Source of the DNA: Rhizophagus irregularis
Lineage: Eukaryota; Glomeromycota; Glomeromycetes; Glomerales; Glomeraceae
DNA length: 64,000 bases
Direction of reading: 5' to 3'
Assembly (NCBI RefSeq): GCF_026210795.1
Contig: NC_089440.1
Location: 2,604,001-2,668,000, forward strand
The position numbers and the translations under genes are program-made. The notes beneath the pieces are model-generated. The model made no database searches and was not told the origin of the DNA. It saw only the letters and a list, made by a program, of their open reading frames with translations. This document shows positions 48,201 through 57,511 of the stretch, in pieces. Numbering within the stretch: position 1 is the first letter of the stretch; each line of letters begins with the position of its first letter.

Positions 48201-49329
48201 ACTAATTTTAGTTAGATGCAAAGTATATGTAGAATTAAAAATGTATCATGAAGCAATGTTAGACTTGAACTTATTATATACTAAAACTCATAGTCATATT
48301 GATGATATCTTTTATATTTATTTATTACGAGAATACATGGATTTTTGGTTATATTTAAATGTTAATAACAACAATAATAATGATCTCTCTGAATTTGGAA
48401 TTGTTAATGAATTTAGTAAATACATGTATAAAGGTAAGTGAATGTTTAATTTGTTAACTTCTTATAATATTTAATAATTAATCTTATTGATTATTTATAA
48501 TAAATTATTTTAGGACTACGAGTTTATTTTATATCAAATCTGGTAAATTTAAATAGCAAACTTCATCAACTTCAAGAAAATGATATAAATAGGTAAGTGG
48601 ATGTATTATTATATATTTTAAAATTTTCAAAAATTGTGGTAAATATTTTAACTTTGAATTTCTTAGTTTATCAGAAAAGATAATAAGTTCAAAAAATGAA
48701 GAGCTTTATTTGAATTTGCCCATGCTATATTTTCGGTATTATAGAATTATTTGGAAAATAAATGTTAAAGAAATACTAAATAAAGATTGCTTTATAAAAT
48801 TTATAATTAAAAGCACTGTAAGTTTTATTAATTGCTAAAATCTCTTTTTTCACTATTAAAAATGTTATTTTTAATTAATATATGGATTTATTATAGAATT
48901 CTGAACAGTATAAGGATTCTGAACTAGAACATTATGAACATGTGTTAAAATATGAAGATGTGTTAAAACTTGAGGGATTAGATTGGATTGAATATCAGTT
49001 TCCAATAATTGTAAAAGAAGTTTATGTACAACCTTCAATTGAAATAAATGGTTCTATTAATATGGTATATTTCTATTTTACTTGTAACTTTTTATTTAAA
49101 AGAAAATTGATTTTAGTAACTCATCATTATTTATTTTTTATAGCAAATAGATTATGTTCGATGTGGGTTTAATGAAGAAGAGATAACTTATATTCCTAAC
49201 ATAGGTGATTTATTACCAAATTTTCATAAATTTTGTCCACATGTTCCAGAAACTTTTAAAGATAAATATTTTTCAAGAAAAGAAATGGAAAATTTGCTTG
49301 AGCTGAAAGATATAATTAACCACCTATGA
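45299..49329 (+). CDS. RING-like/TPR protein with one frame break
   Basis: I read six exons: 45299-45319, 45398-48433, 48514-48592, 48667-48817, 48897-49064 and 49144-49329, all with consistent phases except for one break inside exon 2 near 47,060-47,085. There the frame that ends RYLPQNSIY must pass to the frame reading YTKFSESGHIIPP, as if about ten bases were lost. The N-terminal 500 residues are helical and unassigned. Next comes a lysine/glycine linker (EKKGKGKGKS) and a RING/U-box-like motif, MTCPVSSEPEDQLCILKCQH followed by CPKCREKIEE. At least six TPR-like repeats (for example NYEQAHFYLKEAINLKPKGP and DYNKVLLDLDKVIQLDPLNS) and a conserved C-terminal region complete it. This architecture suggests a ubiquitin ligase scaffold. 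With the break, the encoded protein would stop after the RING. The sequence could be a recent pseudogene or carry an assembly error. Confidence 0.75.
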
Positions 49330-49466
49330 CTGTTTTTTTTTAATTTTTTTAAATTAAACTGTTTTATTTTTTTTTCATTTGTAATATTTTAAAATTAGTA
49401 AATTCATTTTATTTATTATAAATAAACTTCAATTTAAAATAATTAAACTAATATTTAAAACTTTAG
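49330..49466. other. 3' flank of the RING/TPR gene (duplicated)
   Basis: This T-rich 3' flank, including TTTATTATAAATAAACTTCA, is repeated inverted at 63,800-63,915, next to the partial gene copy at the right edge of the window. Confidence 0.7.
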
Positions 49467-49469
49467 ATA

Positions 49470-49530
49470 GCACTGACCTTGACCCAAACCTAAAAGGCGA
49501 AAGAACGAAAAAAAAATAGAAAGAAAAACA
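49470..49530. repeat. Box-and-hairpin repeat, copy B (single box)
   Basis: One box, AGCACTGACCTTGACCCAAA followed by CCTAAAAGGCGAAAGAACG and an A-rich tail. It matches the last box of copy D (63,755-63,795) in inverse orientation, so it was duplicated together with the gene end. Confidence 0.65.
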
Positions 49531-49910
49531 ATACCTATTAAACCTCTTATCGTATAATATTCTTTATTTAATGTATATATTAAAGTAATATATATAAGTG
49601 TATGAATGAATGTACGTAATGTACAAGTTTATAATGTAAAAAGTTTATAAGTGAATTGTTATACATAATTTTATTTCTTTTTTTTTAATTATGTATTTGT
49701 AAGCCACTTTGGCTTAGGATTTTTAGTAGAAAAAGAAAAAATTTATAAATTTGGAATTGATCTTTATAGGAAAAAATTCAAAAAAGAAATCAAAATAAAT
49801 AAATAAATAATAATATTAATAACAAAAATATAAGAAAAATTATAAAAAATGTTTTCTCTAAAAAAAAAATCAAAAAAAAAGAATTTAAATAATAAAAGCT
49901 CTAAATAAAA
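49531..49910. other. AT-rich DNA, nothing recognised
   Basis: No gene or bounded repeat. Confidence 0.4.
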
Positions 49911-49913
49911 TCC

Positions 49914-50044
49914 TCAATTATTGTCAAGGTAATCTATTTGCTCTATCGTGGCCATTTCACATAATAGTGACAGGATCGAGTAACTCAGGTAAAACTAATA
50001 TGCTTGTTAATTTTTTCCTTAGAGATAAATTACTTCGATTATGA
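49914..50044 (+). pseudogene. P-loop ATPase fragment (A32/FtsK-like packaging ATPase)
   Basis: An open stretch reads CQGNLFALSWPFHIIVTGSS and then NSGKTNMLVNFFLRDKLLRL before a TGA. GSSNSGKT is a Walker A motif with a hydrophobic strand before it and an NML helix after it. This arrangement is known from A32-like packaging ATPases of Maverick/Polinton and large DNA viruses, and related sequences are common in Rhizophagus genomes. Only the P-loop segment remains: the frame ends where a word-reiterating island begins (50,046). Family assignment is inference from the motif. It is a dead fragment. Confidence 0.55.
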
Positions 50045-50045
50045 G

Positions 50046-50219
50046 CAATGATGGAATTGGACAATATCCGATTGAAAAACATTTGTACAATTGGAATTGA
50101 ACTAATTGGAAACGTCCACTCCAAGTCAAATTGTATTTGGACACTAATGGAATTTGTAATAAGTTCACTTTTGTCCAATATTTTTGGACTATGTCCAATT
50201 GTCTGGACCAATTAACATG
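50046..50219. repeat. Word-reiterating island, AATTGGAC/GTCCAATT
   Basis: It starts CAATGATGGAATTGGAC and ends GTCTGGACCAATTAACATG. TTGGAC and GTCCAA are repeated about ten times in both orientations. The design is the same as the 43,984 hAT-like element, but target duplications are not clear. It interrupts or abuts the P-loop fragment. Confidence 0.55.
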
Positions 50220-50539
50220 CAAATGCATTATCTGATGAAGGTGATGATAATATAAATCAATGTTATAAAAATGATTGAAGAGTATAGTTTCAAGATGGAT
50301 AAGTATGCTAGAAAATTATTCAGATTCAGAAGAGGCACGCAGAAAATAATAATATTATCCTATCTCCCTATAGATAGAAATACTAAATGAAAACTTCATA
50401 TTTTTGTTTAAGGGTTGGAAGAACCTCCCTATTTGTCAATGTCTAGACAGATAGTTAAAATCAATAATATGCCTAAATAACAATTAATAAAAATAATAAA
50501 TTTAAATAAATTTGAAATAAATCATTAAAAATAAATGGA

Positions 50540-50830
50540 AAACCAATAGTCCAATTAAATTTGGACTTGGAATGGTCAAGTCAATTAGTCCAATAGTCCA
50601 ATAGTCCATTGGTCCAAAATGAGATGCAATGACGTTATAATGGTAGGCCACCATCTAAATAAACCAAAATGGTCGCTTGTAGAAGAGATATCACACTGGT
50701 CAAAGCGGTATGGTTTCTATTATGGAAACCTTGGTATACGTAATTGAAACTTGTCCAATTTACATAAAATTTCCATAACATTTCCACAAAAACTGGAAAC
50801 TTCGTTGAAATCTGGCGTTCGACCTGTGTC
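50540..50830. repeat. Two further word-reiterating islands
   Basis: 50,545-50,620 reiterates AGTCCAAT and TTGGAC. 50,705-50,810 reiterates GGAAAC/TTTCC in both orientations (ATGGAAACC, AACTGGAAAC, TTTCCATAAC, TTTCCAC). An antisense 65-codon frame here is produced by the repeats. Confidence 0.45.
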
Positions 50831-51717
50831 AATTACATTTCATACAAACCTAGTACTAATTATATTTCGAATAAACCATTTACTCTGTACTATGAGGATG
50901 TAACAATTACTAAAAGATCACCTCGTAAGATCCCACATATAAATGAATTTCTCCTAAAAGGAGTACAGCGATTATCTTTGAAGATCTTTATTCTGATCTT
51001 CCATCTGTACGGAGACAGATAATCCGTTCTTTTTAAGTGGACATCATAACAACATTTCACTAATTTATGTTACGCAAAAATATCAGTGTGTACCAAAGGT
51101 TATGAAGATATTTCTAGGATTGTACATCAGTATGTGAAAGATCAATGAAAATAAAATATATTTTTGAGAATGTGAGTCTATTGTTTTTGACTTAACCAGG
51201 CCTGAAATAGATAAAATACCTGAGTTAAGTAGACCATCGGTTGTGGGTTAACCCAGTTTTGCTTACTCCAGAAGAGAAGAGATCTTCTTCATCAGCCTGG
51301 ACATAATTCTCACAATTGCCAATTAAAGAGAAATTGGAAATATTTAGTAATTTTTTGTGTAAATATTTCAAAAATTCCGCTATTTTAGGTTTTCGGTAAA
51401 ATTACTAAGTGATTGTAGATCATCCAATCACATGGTTTTTACTTACAAACAATAAATCTATGGCAAATTCCAAAATAAAATTAGAATTATTACAACAATC
51501 ATAATTACAATGTTTATTAAAACTACTACAAGTTTATTTATTATTAAAAGTTCTTTTAAAAAAAAAAAATAATAAAAAAAAATAAATAAATTATTTAAAT
51601 TACATACTAAGAAATTTGCAAGTTATTTGTTACTCTAGTCTTAGTGTTTAAACAATTGAATATAATTCATAATATAAAAAAAAAGTTTGAAAAATAGTAA
51701 TACTTAATAATAAATTT
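50831..51717. other. Intergenic DNA without recognised genes
   Basis: Slightly richer in G+C around 50,880-51,310, but with no ORF that I can name. The last 200 bases match the 3' flank of the kinase copies (AAGAAATTTGCAAGTTATTTG, TAGTCTTAGTGTTTAAACAATTG). Confidence 0.4.
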
Positions 51718-53823
51718 TTAGGATGTCCTAATTTTTTAGATACATTACCAGAAATTTCTAATTCATCTTGCTTTTCATCATCATCATCTATAAAGCAAGA
51801 ACAAAATTATAAATTATTATTTTCCACTATTGCTATAAAATACTAAAAAAAAATAATATACCATTTATATCCAAACTATGCTTTTTTGTTTGTTCTTTTT
51901 TATGATCATCTTGCATAACTAAAAAAAAGTTTATTTTATTAAAATAACCTTAATTAAATAACATTATAATTAAGACTATAATTATACTAATATGATTCAC
52001 TTACCATAATTTGAATTGATTTCTAATTTGTCAGATACTTTAAAATAAATTAATTAACTTTTATTAAATATTCAAAGTAATATCAAATTTAATAATAAGC
52101 ATTTACCTTTATATTCACTTGATTCTGTGTTAACATTTTTCTCATTATTTAAATTATTAAAATCACCAACTAAAAATATAAAAAAAAATAAATAAAATTA
52201 AAATTAATTACATATTAATTTATTTATTTAAAGCTAAGAATACCTACCATTATTAGGAATGTTCAAATTATAAGGTTAACTATGGAATGCTATATAATTA
52301 TCACATATATATTTAGAATAAAATTAAATGTTAAATATTAATAAATTATTGTATATACCTTCTTGTTCTTCTATTTTTGTATTTTTATTTGAAAAATATT
52401 AATGTTAATATATTATTAAATATAATATTATAATATATTTCAAAATGATACTACTACCTTCTGTTGCATTTTTTGGTTCAGGAAACTGAAATTTTCAAAT
52501 TGATAAATTTTACTAGTATAATTTATGTTTTGTTGGATCAGTTGAATTACTTAATTGCTTATGTTGATCGGAAATTATTTGTTTTTGGCTATCATCTTGA
52601 TAGTTTTGAAATTTTAATAACTTATGTACTTCTTTTATTAATGTACAAGCATTAGGTCTCTTTGTTGAATCAGCATCCCAACACTGTTCCATTAATTTCT
52701 TATATTCTAAATGAATTCCTGGTACTATTTTTGGTCTCATTCCGTTATTATTTTCATTGCAAGATCATAATTATGCTTATAATTAATAAAGGGTGGTTGT
52801 CCAGATGAAATTTCCCACATAAGTATACCAATACTATAAATATCAGATGCATAAGTGGTTTTTTTTTCAGTAATTATATATAAGGAAGATTTCCATATAC
52901 ACTATTTAGTGGTTTATCAACAGGTCCACAAAATCCAAGATCACTAATATGGAAACTTTGGTTAATTTTACCACCATACAATAGATTTCCAGAATGCAAA
53001 TCTCGCTCTATGAATTACATTTTCATTATGAATGCTGTAAATCCCATCTAATATGTCATAAGCAATTTGTATCCTTTCTTTCCATACAGATTATTATAAC
53101 TTTGCTTTAGATATGTTCTTAAATCCATTTCCATTTTATTCATTACATTACCACTTGATGGATTTTTCGTTAAACCAAAACATTGTACTACATCTGCCCA
53201 TTTGTTATTTATAGTTAAATAAGATTTGCTCTAAAAAAATTATATAAAAATCGTCAACAAATTTCAAAAATAATAATACAACATTTTAATTACATACAGT
53301 ACCTCTTCAAACCAACTTTTATTAGTATTTACATTATATAACTCTTTAAGTATTACATATTGGTCTCCAAATATTGTTAATTGCTTTTCTTTAGAATCCC
53401 ATTCATGATATCCTCCGTCTATCCAAATTGCTGTGTAAATTTCAGAATATTCTTTTCGGTTGAAATGTTTCCATATGACATTTTTGTATTAAATCATTAA
53501 TGTCATTATTTTCAGATGACCAGTTTGAAAAATTTTCTTTTAAATAATTTCGAACACAAATGTTCAAAATATAATGTTGCTAAACATTCATCTTGAACAA
53601 TTTTCACAAATTCTTTTTGTTCCTTTATTATCTATAATTTTATGAATGTCATATGCTTCATTTAACATTTTTATTATTTCTGATTTTTCATTCAGCAAGA
53701 GCAATTTTTTTTCTAGATTCATATTGTTTATCCGAATAATCATTTATATTGGGATCTAATAATGCATAATGCATATGCTTTATTAAAAGCAGCCCAAACA
53801 ACATCTTCTCAAATATCATTCAT
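51718..53823 (-). pseudogene. Tyrosine-kinase-like kinase, array copy 6 (heavily decayed)
   Basis: The whole gene outline is present: start region at 53823, catalytic exon from about 53,231 downward, the 12-nt exon at 52370-52359, tail exons, and an end near 51718. It carries many lesions. Codon 5 is TGA (a CGA in the intact copies), and there are frameshifts in the cysteine cluster (CEHC became FEHL). The VEWIPYNNLQNVKYLTKGG segment is deleted, and a deletion removes the SGAPEV part of the activation segment around 52,870. Remaining recognisable parts include SGQPPFINYKHNYDLAMK-like and MRPKIVPGIHLEYKKLMEQC sequence. It cannot encode a kinase. Confidence 0.85.
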
Positions 53824-53943
53824 AATATGATTTTTTTAATTTTGTAAAAAAAAAAGTCTCGAAATTTTGAAAATGAGAAAGTTGTGTACAGTTTCGAATT
53901 GTTGTGCAAATATATTGTGCATAAATTCATAAATTTCGAATTT

Positions 53944-53976
53944 GTGCAATTTGTACACCTGTGCAACCTGTACAAC
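53944..53976 (-). promoter_or_regulatory. GTACA/GTGCA module upstream of kinase copy 6
   Basis: GTGCA at 53944, GTACA at 53953, GTGCA at 53961 and GTACA at 53970 (spacing 9, 8, 9), about 120-150 bp upstream of the former start. This is the longest version of the module. Confidence 0.45.
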
Positions 53977-53979
53977 AGA

Positions 53980-55386
53980 ATAACACATGGTCAACAATAA
54001 AGTAAAACGCTTGAAATTCATTATAATTACAAAAGATAATAAAAGAGAAGTTAATTTAAGAAGCAATGAAATAATTGAACGAAAAAATAATTGGAAGAAT
54101 TTTAATCCGAAATTATACAAATACGGTTTATATTCAAGTTAAATTTATTGAAACAAAATGAAAGTTAAGTGCTTTTGCTAATAAAAAATTTTTAAAAAAA
54201 GTTTTATTACTATTATCAAGTTTTTAATGAAACATACAATATTTTCTGTATAATAAAAGGTTTGGAAATGAAAAAAGTTTTTTTAACATTATTATTAAGG
54301 TTAATATTTATGATAAAAGTTTTGAAATATTACAGATTCATGATCGAGTATTGTTATTTTAAGAACTTGAATTTTTTTTTCTACTTGTTGTTTATTAAAA
54401 GGGTAAAATACTTACTGTACAATGAAAATAAAAAATGTAAGAATTTTTCATGATAATTTTTTATTCAAAATTTCTTTTATAAATGAATAAATAAATGTTA
54501 TATATTCCAAATTTTATCAAAAACATGAAAATGAAAATTATATTTAAAAACGAAAGTAAATTGTATTTATTTTTTAAATATCATTGCGGAATACAACCTT
54601 TTGTTTAAAGTTTAATTTATTTATTACATAATTTCAAAATTAGAGACCATTTATAGAAACTTTTGGTATTAATCTATTAAGACACGATAGATTGAGTTTC
54701 ATACAGAGATAAAATAATAAATCAACAACCCAAAAATAGAAATCAACTCTTTTTTTTTTAAATACGTGTAATTATGATTTTATCTTTTTGTAACCAAGAG
54801 AATTATTTTCTAGCGTGGGAATTTAAAACCGGAAGTATACTGCACATCATGTGATCACTATGTTCGTATACACACAAGATATTTATATAATTGGTGTATT
54901 CTATAACTGTATAGCATCCAAAATGTTTCAAATAGGTCTTATATATACAATGAAAACTATTTAGAAATAGCTTCAATTGTCCATAATAAAATATGATAAT
55001 TTATGGTCGATATTTTACCTTTTAATAGATAATAAAAATTTATTGCAGACATAATGAAAAAACTCGTGAAACATTAAGGTAATAAAGACAATAATTACAT
55101 TAACGTCATCAGTAATACAAAGGTCTTTCTTTCTATATAAAGCAATATTGTAATTCCGTCTCTAATGACGATTGTTATATTCAAAAAATTACAAAAAGCA
55201 GTTTGAAAACCTATTGTAAGCTAAATTTTAATGATACCTTATTGCTATATTTTTTTCTGCCAAAGTAGACTTGCAAAACAGGTAAAAACTCATTATTATG
55301 TTAAAATCGTATCGAAGATTTTATTCGTAACAACTGCACGTGCAATTTTGGGCAGAATTATAAATGATCGGCATTGCGGATACCTA
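53980..55386. other. Duplicated kinase flank and intergenic DNA
   Basis: 54,000-54,560 matches the kinase upstream flank of the other copies in part. No gene is supported. The 68-codon frame at 55231-55437 overlaps the inverted-repeat island and is not convincing, although its end at CAAAACAG|GTAAAA resembles a splice donor. Confidence 0.35.
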
Positions 55387-55547
55387 TGTTGTGCCCCAAA
55401 TCTCAATATGCCCCAAATTGACGATAATCATCGATGATTACTATATGTGAAAAGTAATGCTTTGAAAATTCTTAAGGCATTATAAAAATTGGCCGATAAT
55501 TTAGGCCGATCGTTGATTTGGGGCAATCGTCAACTTGGGGCACAACA
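55387..55547. mobile_element. Inverted-repeat island reiterating GCCCCAA
   Basis: Left end TGTTGTGCCCCAAATCTCAA; from the right on the other strand TGTTGTGCCCCAAGTTGACG. GCCCCAA occurs twice in each arm. CCTA lies outside both ends (55383-55386 and 55548-55551), a possible short target duplication. The centre is AT-rich and non-coding. The TGTTGTG terminus is the same as in the hAT-like element at 43,984 (CAGTGTTGTG). Confidence 0.6.
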
Positions 55548-55724
55548 CCTATATTAAGTAATGCCAACCTTTTAATGCAGAAATTTTTTCGGGTGGCTGT
55601 GCCACAAACCTAGACTCATGAGCAACTTCATTATTGTGAAAAGGTAATATGCAAAATCATTTTAGTGTAACATTATAATATTAATTAAATTATCATAATA
55701 TTAGTTTGTTTTCTATCAAAGAAG

Positions 55725-56500
55725 ATGAAGAAATTTTTTGTAAAAGAATTCTATGAAATTATCTCGGAACCTATTAAATTAAAAGAAAAACAATGTATCA
55801 CAGTGCAACATGTTGAATTACCCGAGGTGGATGATGAATTGTCAGTGACACTACGAATAAAGCTTAAGAGTCATTATTCTGATTGGGCCACTATTTTTCG
55901 TAAAGGTAGGAACGTTTATTAGATTATTTTTTTTTTTATGTTTAAAATTACGTTTAAATTGACTACACTTGAAATACATTTAGGTGGTGGTAATGAGAGA
56001 GAAAGACTTGTACGAACGCCTGGACTTTTCTTACATGCAAATAATTCCAAATTATATCCCCGTTTCACGGGTAACTGGAATGATAATGTAGGAATTAACA
56101 CAGTTGGGGACAGACTTTTGTTAAACAAATGGTACCATATAACTTACACACTTTCTGATACTGAAAAGAGAATGGATATCTTCATAAATGGTGTATGGAC
56201 CGCATTCTATGCTATCGAAAATGTTCAAATGCATAGAGTTAAATTCAATGATAAGCAGTTGGATATTGGGTGGTGCGTTGATGGCGAAATCAGGCATGAT
56301 TTTTCATAATAATTTTCATAAATTAAAAAATTTTTGTTTTAAATAGCCATTTTTATTAAAATAGCAATTTTCGTTATTTTAACTGGCGTCTATCTAACGA
56401 AGAGGTGATGAAAAATTACCTGGTATGGCACATCCATACTGTTACATACAATTATTTGTTGTTCATAGTAATTATATTTATATGTGTAATATATTTTTAA
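55725..56500 (+). CDS. LamG/concanavalin-like domain protein with C-terminal membrane segment
   Basis: I read three exons: 55725-55905, 55984-56293 and 56365-56500. They join to 627 nt (208 residues). The protein has a laminin-G/concanavalin-like jelly-roll signature: SVTLRIKLKSHYSDWATIFR, then TPGLFLHANNSKLYPRF, NKWYHITYTLSD, MDIFINGVW and GEI..NFRYFNWRLSNEE. Such domains bind sugars or proteins. The last exon ends in a hydrophobic run, YLLFIVIIFICVIYF, which would anchor the protein in a membrane. No N-terminal signal peptide is seen, so an upstream exon may be missing. The second intron would need a GC donor (56294); if it is not used, the protein stops at 56309 with 168 residues and loses the last strands. 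Confidence 0.6.
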
Positions 56501-57496
56501 ATATATTTTAATCTTTCAAATTATTTAAATTTAGAACCAACGACCATTCTGTTGAGGATCAAAAAAAAAGGAAGAAAAAGGAAATAAAATTTACAATGAA
56601 TATTAACAAAAACGTCAATGTGTGATTTATAGCTTATTTAGTTTTTAATAAAGCTGATTTTCTTTTTACCGTATAAAATGAACAAATTTGTTAAAATTAG
56701 ACTATGTATTCGCATTATTTTTACTATAAAGTTTTGCTCAATAAATTTTATCAATGGAATATTTATATCTAATATATATTCGGTTTAATAAATATCTTGT
56801 GTATATTTTCTTATTGCAAACTTCTATTAAAATAAATTACTCTTATTTTTTAAACAATTAACATTTATATTTTGTATTGATAAAATTATTAAATTTTATG
56901 TTCTTTTTTATAACTTAAATTATAAAAACAAATTAATCTTCAAATAACAAAAAAATTCTAAAGTCAATACTTAAAGAATATTAGACGTTAAAAGTTTTTT
57001 TTTTTATAATTTGAAATATTTAAAATATTTAATATTTATAGGAAATTATTTAATTCGATTTTCCATAAAAATTGAAACCATTTAACATTACCAACATTAA
57101 TTTGGATTAGTCAGCATTTCTGTAATACCAATCCATTTTAATCCATTTTAAATAATTTGATATATTATTCAACCGAAATTTCTATATAAGGTTATAATAG
57201 AGAAGTTTAAAATATTTTGTACAATTATTAATTATGCATTTTTCAAACTAGAATTTCATTTTAAAAGTCACTTCAAATAAATGAGTCCAAATCTTTTTAA
57301 AATCAAAAACTTTAACTTTCAGGCTCATCTGTATGTGATTATTTAATATAAGTTTCGCAGGATAATTTTAGACACTGAGTATAAACTAACGCTACTACTA
57401 TTTTTCCTAGTATCTTAGAATTAAAGTCATTAATTTACCAAAATATTTTTGAAGTTTTGATAATAAATTCATTCTTAAATTATTTAATATTAATAT
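56501..57496. other. AT-rich DNA, no gene
   Basis: About 1 kb of AT-rich sequence between the LamG-like gene and the retroposon. No ORF or bounded repeat was recognised. Confidence 0.4.
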
Positions 57497-57511
57497 ATCA
57501 GATTTTATATT
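57497..57511. repeat. 15-bp target-site duplication, left
   Basis: ATCAGATTTTATATT, repeated exactly at 60223-60237. Confidence 0.9.
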
